This document shows, one piece after another, positions 49,761 to 61,972 of a stretch of DNA of 64,000 nt. Within the stretch, counting starts at the first letter, position 1. Every line of letters begins with the position of its first letter. A program made the position numbers and the translations under genes. Where the stretch lies: assembly GCA_013397795.1 (NCBI GenBank), contig VZTJ01000255.1, positions 1,163,105 through 1,227,104 of the forward strand. The letters run 5' to 3'. Under the pieces are notes generated by a model that searched no databases, was not told the DNA's origin, and was given only the letters and a program-made list of their open reading frames with translations. The DNA comes from Orthonyx spaldingii. Taxonomy: Eukaryota; Chordata; Aves; Passeriformes; Orthonychidae.

Positions 49761-52700
49761 TCACAGAAAATATTAGACTTCTGTTAATCGTAGAACTTCC
49801 TAGGAATACTTTTTCCATTCTGATAACCAAAACAAACAGCAAAGTGAGAGAATAATAAATACCCAAAAAGTCCCAATAATGAAAGGTTACATCTTGATGT
49901 CTAATGCAGGTCAGCACCACCTGTGTAAAGCAAAGTGTTAAAGCTGCCACAGAGCATCAGGTGTGGGTCTGAGCAGGACTAGCCCTCCTACCTGCTCTTA
50001 TTTCTCCTGCTCTCATATTTATGGCCCTCCAGGTTATTTACTCTAGATAGGTGCCCTCTTAGTGCTGTGACAGGCAGAGGTGTAAATGGTAGCTCAATCA
50101 GCTTTATATTAGAGCACTCGTAACAAAAGAAGCCAAACTACATTCTGTAGCCATGACCAGATTGTAGTGAAAGTGGGATTTACATAACCACCTCATGTTA
50201 TGCATCCACTCTACTCAGTTTATGCTAGGTGACTTATATCCATGGGTCCTTCCTGTGGGGAAGTGAGAAAAGGAGATGCTACTAGGAGCTTTAAAAACTT
50301 ACAGCAAATGTCTGCATTAGCCCCTGTTTGTAGTCATTTGGGAGAAATGGGAGCCATAAAATAACTATAGAAATTACAAATAAAAATTTCCATTCAAAAT
50401 CTAAATCAGAAAAAACAAATGGAAGAGTTACAGCATTTCACTAATTTCAGCTGCTCCGTTTTTGTAAAATCATGCTAGCACAGAAGAAAACAGATATGAA
50501 TTAATTTCTTCAGTATAAGCAATTCCTATTAATTTCTTTGGAAGCTGCATGAATCAAGGGTAATAGACCACCATTAAGATATATGAAACTGAAAAGCTGT
50601 TGACTTTCAGAAATTGGTTAAACTAGGCTAGCTGAAAGACAAGTTAATATATTTTTAATTAGATCTCCATTTGCTCAAGATAAAGATTGCAATCTCAGTG
50701 TGAAATGTATCTCAAAATATCGAGCCAAACATGTGGTCTGAGAAAAGCTATTTCTTAATGTGCTAAACATCTACACTTGGACTAAGGGGTCTGACTAAAT
50801 AAGAAATCCTTGCAAGACTGATTACCTAGATGGTATGATATATGTGCACTCTGTACCTATTTAGATCTATGTGATGTCTAGCACAAAAATAATATAAACA
50901 GTAATAACTATAAATAGTCTAAAATTACCTAGCAAAGCAGAACTGCTTGCTATTGGTTAAGAGAGAAATCCTTTGACTGGAAAATAACTTTAAACATTAA
51001 CTAAATTAACTACACCATTAAATTTTAGTTGTTGCTAATAAGCATTCCAAAGCATGTTATTCACACAAATGCAATTTGATATGTTGTGATTTTAAGCAAG
51101 TAGAAAATAAGGAACTATTGGCCCTAGTTCAGCAAAACTGTCAAAAGCCAGTGATGAGTCAAAGGCAACTCTTTCTCACTCTGAAGACTGAAACACCTCC
51201 TCTTTGAGACGTGTTAGGAACAGCAGGCTATCTGCAAAAGTCACATTGTCACGGTGAGAAGAAAAACTTGGTGATATGTGATATCCATATATTTTCATCC
51301 CCTAAAGAGGCTAGAAAACCCATCTGATCTACCTACAATGCATCTGGAAACGAGATGACAGATCTCCAGTTCCTGTAAGACCATATCCCTGTCAAACAGG
51401 GTAAGCCAAGAGAAGGTGACCAGTTTCAGCGTGCGCAGACAAGCAAGTGTCGTCTCCCACAGTGACTCAGGAGTGACCTAGGGAAAAAAAAATCTTTTTA
51501 TACCTTACCTCTTAGAAGAAGGTTCTGTGGACAGGTGGGGTGGACCAGAACCGAACTCCTCACCAGCTAGTTGGATTCCCAAAATTCAATGGCTGTGTGA
51601 GATTACACAACTGGCAAAATAAAACTGATGCAGATTCTTGAATTAGCTGGCTGTGAGGCAAGGAAGTAATGATTTATAGTGTTCATGCTTCTCATTTTAG
51701 CTTGGATTTTTCATGAATTTTAAAACTGTCATTGGCTTCATTTGGCATTTGCTCTTTTCTCACTACATACACTCTACCAGATACATAATTTAGAATTCCG
51801 CAACTACAATTTAAGTAGAAAAAAAAGAAAAAAGAAAGATTCATTTTCTTAAAGCTTTCTTAGAGCCTTAAAGCAAAGCTCTGTGTTTTTAAAAATCTAA
51901 ATAAAGGAAAAAAGAAGCATTAAAAAAAAAAAGCATTAAAGAAAAGCGTACTAATCAAGCTAGACAAAGGACACAAAGGCTATATATTGCCCCCTTCATT
52001 CTGTTTTAAATAGGTGCTACTGAAATATCTGTAACCAAAATTCTGAGAGGATGAAAGGCAAAACCAGTGAGTCTGCCTTTATTGTGTATGGATTTATCTC
52101 TAAAACTCTCATCTTATGCTTGAACCTTGGTACATTGAAGACAGATAAATCCTTCACTGTAATAACTCTTCTGCCTCCAAATATGATGCAGAAAACCAGA
52201 AATATGCTGGTACCAAAACTACAGTGAAGATCCCTGGAGCTAGGTGTTTTAGATAAGATCATCAGCCTTGAATTTATCTGACTTTCATAACAATACTTTG
52301 CAGTACATTTTCAGTTTCTGTTCTCCATTATGGCAGGGATATCAAGCCACAGGGAATGCTGTCAGTGGGGTTCAGGGGCAGAAAGTAGAAGATGGTCTAG
52401 TGGGTAGTGAAACAGCTAGAAGATTTGTGACTTGCCTACATGGCGAAGGAGTCTAAGAAATCCCTCTTGCACATGCTAGAAGAGATGCACACATGCCAGG
52501 CTTATTGGATTTAAAGGAGAAAAGGTTTTACTCCCTGAAGACTGGGGGCGAAAGACCGAAGTAGTTGAATTGTGTCTGTAGGTTACAAAGGAAGTATATT
52601 TTATCAGAAGAATATATTTGAAAGTCTGACCTTTATGAGGAGAAATACAGGTCTGGCACTGACAATTTGTTACGAGTAGTAGCCGTCCTGATGTCATTAT

Positions 52701-53869
52701 TAGGTGGCACTTTGAAGCCCGCCTTGAAAGACTTGGTCCTTCACGCTGTCAGTTTTTTCTCCAGTAGTGTAGTTCAGCCTGGGATACACGTAAATATGCT
52801 TGCTCACATTTCTGAGTAACAGAACTCTCATTATTATCACTGACTTATAGCACCAGCTATGCCGAATTTGCATCTCTGAAGAATATTTGGGATACCATGT
52901 GGTGAGCCTTGGGCAGAATGATCAAAAGCTGGAGGTATTTTTCACACAATTTCTACATCCTTGTGATGGATTTTTCTGGCATTTTCATGTGAGATTTGGA
53001 GACATTTTTCTGACTAGACGACAGGACCATGTATTTAAGGATTCTGCCCAAAAGTGACAGTTGGCAATCTAGTTGTAACAAACATCCCACTGGTTTGGGC
53101 AAGAAATTAGACACTTTTCCAGTAGTAACGCTAGTTTGAGAGAAATTGAGATAACCCAATGAGAAGGAATCAAGATGAAAATAGTAAAGATTGCTCTTTA
53201 GATGACCTTTTCTAAATAGTAGATAAGATTTCTCCCATTAAATTAACATATTTACATAAATACTAAGCTTTCAAACTGACAATAATCAGTTATCTTCCTC
53301 TGCAGCAGACAAACAAAGTTATTAAAAATACATCAGCTGTTTGGGGGAAATAGAAAGAATCAGCTTTCCCTTTCTACACCACTGGAGCCTCTTAATTGTC
53401 ATGTGCTACACAAACAAGAAGTGTAGAACAGTCTGAGCATGGAATCCAGTGACCCCAGAAGGCGAGGTCTATATTAAGAAATTTGCAGTGCAGTTCTCCA
53501 CCCATGCTGAATCTACTTATTTACTCTGACTAAATAGAAAACAATTTTTTAAAATGTTACTTTTTGCACTAAAACACACTTCCAAACATGTTGCAATGTT
53601 TTATGCTTGGTTCTGAGTAACATGATTAAACACCTAGCACAATAATTAGATTAGACTCACTTAACAGCCCCACTTAAATTCAAATTCATTCCTCTGTCCA
53701 GAAAGTACAAAATATGATGTATGCAAAATTTCCTGATTATTAATCCTTTTAGTATCTATATGGGAGAATAGTTACTCTGAGATCAAGATAAAAGACCAAA
53801 AAGCTGTTCACTTTTGCTGCCGCTATAAAAGTATCTTTTTGTCTGTAAAGCTTCAGACAGCCACTGGGG
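49761..53869. other. Noncoding stretch, no gene seen
   Basis: AT-rich unique sequence. No transposon, RNA gene or convincing exon is visible. The region 51190-51480 is slightly GC-richer but without a frame. Confidence 0.6.
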
Positions 53870-54140
53870 CCAAGCCAGGATTCCTGTAGTGAAACAATCG
53901 ACTTGGCATCATGTTGACACATATAAACAACAGTCTGTCAACAGGCCTCACATTAGTGACAGAACATTTTTGGCAAAACAGTAGCATCCTTCTGGGCACT
54001 ATGGCAATAACAGCCAGTAGCATCCATTCATGCCTTCACTCTACAGCACAATATTAATTAAAAGATTATAACAGTGACACTTATCCAAGAAGCTAAAAAC
54101 CCGCAGAAACATCCATGCAGAAGAGGAGAATGTGTATTGA
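53870..54140. promoter_or_regulatory. Candidate conserved noncoding element with inverted TGTTGACA sites
   Basis: TGTTGACA (53912-53919) and TGTCAACA (53936-53943) are exact reverse complements 16 bases apart, with a forkhead-like ATAAACA between them. Further on lie ATATTAATTAAAAG (54051-54064) and repeated GTAGCATCC words (53982 and 54019). It is complex, repeat-free sequence. Paired inverted TGTCAA sites suit PBX/MEIS-type or T-box-like dimers, but this is inference. Confidence 0.3.
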
Positions 54141-54376
54141 ATGAGAACATGCCTCTAGCTGCTTTTTCATACAGTAATTTTGGACTTACACACTGTATGT
54201 AACCTCTGTCAGTTCACAATTAGCAGATAAATGTAACTGCTCGCTTGCAAATGGCCTTATGAAGTGTATATACACATACACGTGCCATCAACTTATGTAA
54301 ATCAACTTCTTTCCAGCCTGAACTAAAAAGCACAAAACAAATAGCATTGTTCATGAAAATAACCAGTGCTGTAGGC

Positions 54377-54399
54377 TTTTTTTTCTTTTTTTTTTTTTT
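54377..54399 (-). repeat. Poly(T) tract with one C
   Basis: T8, C, T14 approximately. It is a simple homopolymer-type tract, with no retroposed body evident. Confidence 0.88.
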
Positions 54400-54962
54400 G
54401 TTTTAATGAAGGCCCAAATTAAAAGAGAATCAACAGTTTTGATGTTTTTCTATTTTGCATTTGTTACGTCTTCTCTAACACAAAAAATATATGTAAGGGA
54501 GTTTTTGTATGTGCTGAATATCTGTCAAGGAGTTAAAAAAAGGTGTAAAAAAATCTAGTTAATGTCTTTAACATAACTGCTCTGCTTTTTAACTTTTTAA
54601 AAGTCCTTTAAATATGTGTAATGCTTATTAATAATCCTGTAGAGTCAATGAATCAAAATTAGAGGTAATGTATAGAAGGGAACTTGGAAGGATGGAGAAA
54701 CATCAATTACCTGCTGGAGGAAACTTAAGTAGTAAGAAAATATAACGTGCAAAGGAAGGTGGATGACATCCAAGGATCTCAGAAAAAGCATGACATCAGT
54801 TCTGGAAGCTGTATATACAAATTAGTAGAGTACTATGTCTGGACTAATTATTCTTACTGAGATACCCCACACCATATTGCAAAGGAATGCCCTGAACTCA
54901 TGTGACAAGAGGTATAATGCACATGGCATTCACAGGCCCAGCACAGGAACCTAAAGAAACAT

Positions 54963-55245
54963 AGCTGGGAAAAAAGGGAAGAGAGACCTTTAGAGGTCAT
55001 ATAATTCCCTGACACAGTATCTTATGAATAAACCGTCTTAGACAGATATTTGTCATTGCCTAAGCATTCAGTAGTGCAAATCCTGTAACATTTTTGTACA
55101 TTTTAGTTCAGTTTCCCTGACAACTTTCTGAGTAATATCTCATCTCTTACCTTACTCCCATGGAACAGTAGTCTTGACTTTCTCATTAGTAAGTATCTGA
55201 AGGGCACACTAGCCTTCTTCAGGCTAAATCAAACCAGTTATTCTA
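54963..55245 (-). mobile_element. Old CR1 LINE 3' fragment
   Basis: Antisense CR1 landmarks appear on the plus strand: GAGACCTTTAGAGGTCATAT near 54984 (from the CR1 3' end, GGGACCTTNGAGGTCATCTAG-type) and, further along, AGCCTTCTTCAGGCTAAATC near 55209 (CR1 CTTCTTCAGGCTGAA-type). The spacing fits the CR1 3' untranslated part. No open frame is retained and the middle is strongly eroded. The terminal ATTCTATG repeats are not visible. Confidence 0.55.
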
Positions 55246-56048
55246 ACCTTATTGAATTCACAGCAATGGGTATGTGAATGTAAGAACACCTACTGGCAAC
55301 AGCAGCCAGAGAGTTGAAGTGTCTCTGACATGTCCCTCTCCCATTATAAGGCTGGATGGTAATCTGAGCTTTCCCATTGAGTTAAACACCTAAGTTCTCT
55401 TCTCAGGAAGCAGGAAAGAGTTAATTTTCTCGTTTAAAACTTACAGTTTGAGCATACACTTCAGAGTGTGTCCCAAATGTCAGACTACAGGTTAGCCAAG
55501 GCCTCTAAGGCAAGATAAGGAGAAAGCAAGCAAGAGTATAGGATGCTTCACACAGAAACACTCATTTAAAAAAACTTATCATCTGATTTTCAGTTTCGGT
55601 TTGGAGATTTCTTCCTGAATTGCATCATCTGATTTTTTTTTAAGCAAAATGGAGAATCTAAGAAAAAAGGCATTCTATTGGATGTCAGGTCCCTCACCAC
55701 CGAGCTTCATGTGCTCTCCCTGTCCCTGCACCTGGAGCTGCCTGGCAGCCCTGTTTCTAGAGAGGTGGAAGAGGGTGCAATAGCTGAACTGGTCTCAGCT
55801 GGGTACTTGAATGATCTTCTCAGATGACCATGTTGTTAGAGGGTTTCAAACTGTCTGGTCAGAGAAACTCAGGCTCAACCTCTTCCATTTTTAGGTGCAA
55901 ATCTTCTAACTATGGGAAATATTATGTTGGTTATTTTTCTGAATCTGTGTCTTCCAGACTGAGAACTTAATTTTTAACAATACTATGAGGAACAAAGCCA
56001 AACACATCTCTGAGACTTTCAATTAAGAGTGATAAAATTAACTATTTT

Positions 56049-56150
56049 TGGCCAGATTCTTCCTCTCCTCCATGTGCACATTCTTAGTGAATTCATTACA
56101 TGCCTGCCAAGAGTGCACAATAAGATCTAAAATAACACTCCATTGAAGTG
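56049..56150 (-). repeat. Ancient sauropsid interspersed repeat fragment
   Basis: GGCCAGATTCTTCCTCTC at the start and AATAACACTCCATTGAAGTG near the end fit the reverse of the motif at 17830-17883 (ggccagattct...gtaactccattgaagtcaatgg). The strand is given relative to the 17830 copy. The interior is diverged. Confidence 0.5.
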
Positions 56151-56833
56151 CTCTTTTGTCTATGGGAGACACAAGCTTCTACAGAAGTGCACAAAGAACC
56201 TCACCAAAGCACCTGGGACAGTTCAAATGACAGGTTAGATTCCTGTTATTAGCCAGCATGCTAAAAAGACACTTCCATGTGCTGAAATCAAAGCTAAGGA
56301 AAAAGTTATTAATTAATGAGGGATTGTAAGACTCAACTATGTAGCCCCTTTTAGCTATCTTTGTAGAGTTTAAACCAAAGAACGAATATTTAGGCAAAAA
56401 TAGAAAAAACATTTACGTACAAGAAATCATTATATCCTTAGCAAATTTTAACAGTTAGGATGATACTAATTGAGATCTACATTTTTTTGTCCTGCAGGAA
56501 ATCGCAGCATTTCTGGAATTCTGATTTCAAACTGAGGTTTTGAAATTCCAATATTTTGATCTTACAATATGAAAAGCAAATATGTATTTTGCTTTTTCTT
56601 GGATCAAAAAAATTATTTTTTTGCATTGTTACATTAGAATAATTCATTTTGATGGATCTAACCAGTCTACAAAGCTTTGCTTCAAGTAAATTCACAGTTG
56701 AATAGATTTTTCTTATTGATTGCCTGTATCTTATAGTTATTACAGAGTCTCTGATTTTCCATACTAGGTACCCAGACTACACATCGCTTCAACAATTTTA
56801 AGTTACATAGCGTTCCTAAACTTGCTTAGGGCC

Positions 56834-56898
56834 AAAAAAAAAAAAAAAANNNNNNNNNNNNNNNNNNNNNNNNNNNNNNNNNNNNNNNNNNNNNNNNN
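56834..56898. repeat. A16 run leading into a 49-base assembly gap
   Basis: Sixteen As (56834-56849) are followed by 49 N (56850-56898), then AAAAGAAGAAGG. The gap is almost certainly an unresolved A-rich stretch; its true length is unknown. Confidence 0.95.
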
Positions 56899-59800
56899 AA
56901 AAGAAGAAGGTATTTTCTCTGAAAGTGATGAGTGATGTAATCAGCTGGAGATCTTTACTCATCAAAGGAACAGTGGTCTGGCCTACTATCATATCACAGT
57001 GAAATAATATGGAAAACAGCATTTGAGTGCTATTTAACAGATTGGAACTTCACGTTTAGGGTCTGACCTTTAAACTAAAATGAGAAACCATGATTTTTCA
57101 ATTAGAAATTGAAGTTCATCCAGGAAAACATGCCACAAGATAAAACCAAAACAAAAAACCACATGACAGTGTAGAAATTTCATTTCCATGGCAAAGAAAT
57201 GGTCAGTCAGATGTGTGTCATAGGTTAATGTTGGAGTCTTGCAATAGTTCATTCTTCCACTATCCAGGGGGAAGGGAAAGGATGGGAAAGGAAGAACTAA
57301 TTAGCAAAATATACTAAGATTTTTTCAAGATACATATCTTAAAAAAAGATACCTAGACCTCTCTCAAATTCAGCTGCCTGGCTTTCACAGGTAATGCTCT
57401 CAAGGTCTGCAAAGGTATTCTCAAAATAAAATAAAATAAAAAAAATTAGTAGCTAAAGTTTAGGCAGGTATTTTCTGGGCTTGCAACTTTTACAGATAAG
57501 AATGCTGTTTATATTTTTTTCCTTTTTTTTTATCCAATTCCCTCTTAAAACCAAAAGAATACAAACATGCTTTCTTGTTATAGGGTTTCAAGTTTACTCT
57601 CCTGCTTCTGGGTCTCAAAGGAAAACGTCACAAGAAAGGAATTAAAATGACTCTTCAGGGGCTCAGAAAACATGAAATAAAAAGGCTTCAAATGATGAAA
57701 TGTGTAGAGTGATTTGTGGTGGTTTGTGAAAGTTTTATTGAACGTTAACTAGCAGAGTGATACTGTAGCATTCAGTCTTCCATTCACCCCCTCCCAGACT
57801 TTTCTCTCCCCTGTTGTTCAAATATCATATGCTTTTTACATTTCATCTGAGTTTCTTCTGACATTGGACAGAAGTGAGAAGGCTGAGAGAAAAACTTCTT
57901 AAACTATCATTTTTCTCTTGTCTCACTGTCCTTATGTTATAGATGGATGGTTCTTATCCATGGTAAGTTAGATAGAAATACAGCTCTGAGTCCTGGATCT
58001 TGAAATTACTTGATGCAGGGCACTGTTGGGAATGCCCAGTTGTCCTTTGTCTTTAGCTATTTAGATACTCAATACTCATAGATTTTACTTGGGACTGTAC
58101 AGGCCTACATCCAAAACAAAATTAGCCAGTGAGAATAATGTGAATGTGGTTACTTTTTTTTTAATATACTAAATGATAATATAAAACCAATGCTAATTTA
58201 ATGAACAATCCCAAGTTCTCTTGCTTAGCATTCCTAAAAAAGAATTGTAGATACAGCTCAGTTGACTAACAAACACTTGTTTACAACATAGCCCGAGAAA
58301 AGCTACAGCTGGTATTCCAGTTAGAACAATTTATTTATCAGGACTCAAATTTTCAAACACAAATGTTCAGAGTTTCAGAGACAAATTTTCATAGCAGCAG
58401 GCATAACAACATAGTACATATATAACTTTGGGACATATTATGCATATGATCCAGCATATTTCTTGTTTGTTCTGTGATATCCAAAAGGACACCACCTACA
58501 GCTCTCAAAAATTAGTTGCAAATGTCTTAAAAAGCTGTTAGCTAGTACCTTTCATCCAAAACAAGCGACCTTCCAACTTTTGTGTACAGCTCTAAGAAAC
58601 TTCTGGCAGCTCTTTTGTGTAACCTTTAGTTTTAGACTTTAGTGGGTGTATGTAAAATCTAAAATACAAAGAAGAAAGCTTGTCATATTCCATGTCCTGA
58701 CAAACAAACAATAATATATTAGCATAATTTAAACACACATGCATAACAGCTTAGGAAAACATTTCTAAAGATTTTAGTGGAAACTTCTGTCTAAAAAAAA
58801 AACTAGTGTGGTTTATTCCCAAAGCACAATTAAAGACAAGTGTCCTGGACATAAGCTGTATCACTGTCCTTATGTTTGTGACACTCTGATCATCATTAAA
58901 ATAGTCAGTAAGTAAGCCCAATGTGTACTAATTCATTAAAATCAGCCTTACTTATCAGTGTCTTAGCCTGTCTTGACCTCTGTAAAATTTCTCGTGTGCA
59001 CCGCTTGAGGTTTTTAAAAATGAGTTTCAAATATGTCCTAAGAAGTACTTACTACAACATATATTATCTAAAATGAGTGACCCCTGCATGGCTTTGATAG
59101 AAACTTGAATCAGGGAAGATACCTAGCAAAGTCACATAGCCCATGATTTCCAAAATCCTCTCTCATTTTAGATACCTATAAATGGAATATATTTTGTCCT
59201 GTGGTGATGACTCTGAAAATATGCTCAGGTACTGTTCACTAAGTTTCATCATTTAAATGTATCTATTGGGCAAATTTTAAATATAAAATTTAAAAATGAA
59301 TAACCACTTTAAAATTTCTTTTTCTGCCAATTTTTTCATGTCCATTGCACAACAAAATGCTAAATTATGTCAGAGAGTGAAATTTGTCTGAAACCAAGGG
59401 CATTTCATGGAACACACAAAAACTGGAGTCCTCAACCAGGTGGGGAAAGTACTTCCATTGCTTTTAAGGGAAACAGAAAAATGCCACTCCCCTCTTATTC
59501 CAGTTGTTTAAAAAAGAACAGTGAACAGAAGTTTTTTGTTTCAAAGATTTCATAAGATGCAATATTTTTTGTTAATTTGGAAGTGCTGCCGTATCTCCAG
59601 GTAGTTGCATTTCAGAAGTGTGTGACTCTCTCAGTGTGTGCTAGGGTTGCTGAGAGAGCAGAGGAGCAAGTGCAGGGAGTTCAGTCAGTTGTAACCTGGG
59701 CAATGTGACTGCTCTGCCACTCTGGAGCTCTGGCACGACCCCTGCATGCCCTACCAAGCACCACACTGGCATTTACAAGTGGAAAAAAAATAGTTGTGTT

Positions 59801-60523
59801 TTCAGTCATAAAACTAGCAGCCACAAACTTTTCCATTTTGTGGTATGTTTTGCTCTGTTTTTTAAAACCTGGAAAACAAAATGTTTGTTAAGAAATTAAC
59901 ATAGTATTCACAGCAGATACAATAAAAAAAAATCTGTCCGAAAATATTTTTTTAAATAAAAATCAATAAGGCAGCTCTGAATGGGTATCATGCTCACATA
60001 TTTGTAAAAACCAACATTTTAGAATGGCTTCTATTTCTGGAGGAAATTTTAGATGTCATAGATATAGATTCAGTAAGGGTTTTTTAACTCAAAATATATT
60101 ATATTTTCCAATAGCAGTGTCAGTTGTAGATTTTAATGAAATAAAGTCCTTATAAGATTAAATTAATTTATATTTATTATCAGTGGAAGTATTCTATTAA
60201 GGCTCCACAGGAAATACAGAATTCTTTATGGTTCTCTACTCTACTGTCCATGACTTTGCTCAATGTCCTTTTCAATTTTCATATAAACTTTATACTGAAA
60301 GATTTCAAAAAGTTTGATTCTATTTGAAAAACTAGAGAGTGTCCAAAAATCTCTTTATTTTGAAGAAACTCTAGGGAAAAGTGGAATTGTTTGCTTTTAA
60401 TGTTCATAAGACACACAGAGTATGCTAAATGCATAAACACAATACACGCCATTAAATGTTAGCTGTTACTTCATCAATAGTTTCTTCTAAATGAGGATAG
60501 GAAGGGACACAAACAGTTGCTTA

Positions 60524-60630
60524 GGCTAAGGTTTTCAGAAACACCCAAGGCATCTAGGCACAAATTCCCATTTAAATTCAGCAGAAGTTGGGATTCTGAC
60601 TCCCCTGAGCTCTATTAAAAATCTCCCCTC
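60524..60630. repeat. Ancient palindromic repeat fragment
   Basis: GGTTTTCAGAAACACCCAAG, then CATCTAGGCACAAATTCCCA, then TTCAGCAGAAGTTGGGATTC and ending in CTCTATTAAAAATCTC. The two halves are loosely inverse to each other and resemble the well-spread sauropsid motif 'cttttgaaaatctc...cctaactcccattgaattca'. It is probably a MITE-like DNA transposon relic; the name is unknown. Confidence 0.45.
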
Positions 60631-60639
60631 CCCCTTGAT

Positions 60640-60950
60640 TCACAAATGTGTTTGCTCCATTAGTTTGATTTTGATTAATTAACAGTGCTTTTAGGCTTTC
60701 CATGCATGAATTTATCAAATGCAACCAAACTGAAACACATCAGTTATTTCCTCTTTTAAACATAAAGGAACTCAGCGTTATTTCAAAGTGTTATTAAATG
60801 ACGGCTTAATAGCTCCTAATGCATCATGGCCCAGTTTTCACAAGTTGATTATGAAATGTCCACGCAGTGTAGAAAATCAAACGGCAGCCCTTACAATCAC
60901 AGCTCATGTTAATTGAATAGGTAAATTACACTCTTTATAGCAGGGCAATA
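60640..60950. promoter_or_regulatory. Candidate conserved noncoding element rich in homeodomain-like sites
   Basis: Contains TTAATTAA (60675-60682), a CATGCATG palindrome (60701-60708), ATTTATCAAATG (60709-60720), TGTTATTAAATGACGGCTTAA (near 60789) and TTGATTATGAAATG (near 60845). Dense TAAT/ATTA cores with embedded CpGs, and no simple repeats. The texture suggests a developmental enhancer; conservation is untested. Confidence 0.32.
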
Positions 60951-61900
60951 CCTATGACAATAAAATCCTAACAATTTACCTCTCCATGGTTGGGACCAGT
61001 GTGACAACCTGCTCTGTGGCTGGGTGCAAGTACAGGCAATAACGCACGGTGTTGAGGAATGCTCTCTGGTATAACTCAACATCAATACATCAGCACAGAC
61101 CACCTCCAATAGGCAGCTCTTCCTGGTGAAAGCACATCCAAGAGATCAGTAAGAAAAAAAAATATGTGTGTACTACCCTTTAGTAACAGTGAATATATGA
61201 TAAAATATGAGCATACTGAAACCAAGACATGGAAAAATGGAAGGCTGAAATTTTACTAACAAATACTTAAGTAGGTATTAACCAAAATCCACCCCAATCC
61301 TCAGCTGGCCCCAAGACAAACTCTAGGGGGCTGACAAAGATGAATTCCCATTACACTTCATAATTTAATATGTTTCTCAGGGTTATACTACATTCTAATA
61401 GTACAAAAACCGAGTGTTGCCTAATAAGACCTCAGCAGTTCTGGAGTGAATACAAACATGCCTAATATGTCAAAAAGAAAACACGTTGTTTTCTGTGTAC
61501 AGTCAAATGCAGGAGTGAGAAAAGTAAATGCAGATCCTATGATCAGAATTCCAAATTCTACATTTCATTTTCTATAAAGAGTGCAATGGGACAAATTCTG
61601 TCTCTAATTCACTAATTAAAAATTCTGCTGGGAAATGTTTACTGACAAAATAAAACTGTCACATCTTCTGCCAGTTGTGCAGCCTAGTGCTAAAGACAGA
61701 TCGATTGTAGGTCTGAGAGCCTTAGGTGTTTTCAAGAGTTAAATGATTACCTGTGCTCTAAGTCCTACCATCACAGAGTCAGAGGACTTTGTCTGGAGCT
61801 TTTGAAAACTTAGACCCCTCTGGAGTTACTTCATATGTTCCATCTGAACTTGCATTGAGTCATGTTAACAGGCTTTTTGCCTCACCAGTCAGGTAGAAAT
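60951..61900. other. Noncoding stretch, no gene seen
   Basis: Unique AT-rich sequence. The short minus-strand frame at 60909-61109 has no motif. Confidence 0.6.
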
Positions 61901-61972
61901 ACTATTGTACTGGTGTGCAACACCATTATACTGACGTGCAACACCATTATACTGACGTGCAACACCAACATC
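61901..61972 (+). repeat. 21-bp tandem repeat (three copies plus a partial)
   Basis: Units are 61901-61921, 61922-61942 and 61943-61963, with a short partial after. Copies 2 and 3 (ACCATTATACTGACGTGCAAC) are identical; copy 1 differs at several sites. This suggests that the last duplication was recent relative to the first. Confidence 0.95.

Larger units (their letters stand above)
55246..60523. other. Noncoding stretch, no gene seen
   Basis: AT-rich unique sequence containing an ancient repeat (56049-56150), the assembly gap (56850-56898), an A/AAAAT-rich patch (57420-57446) and a small inverted repeat AAATTTTA...TAAAATTT near 59273. No gene is supported. Confidence 0.6.
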
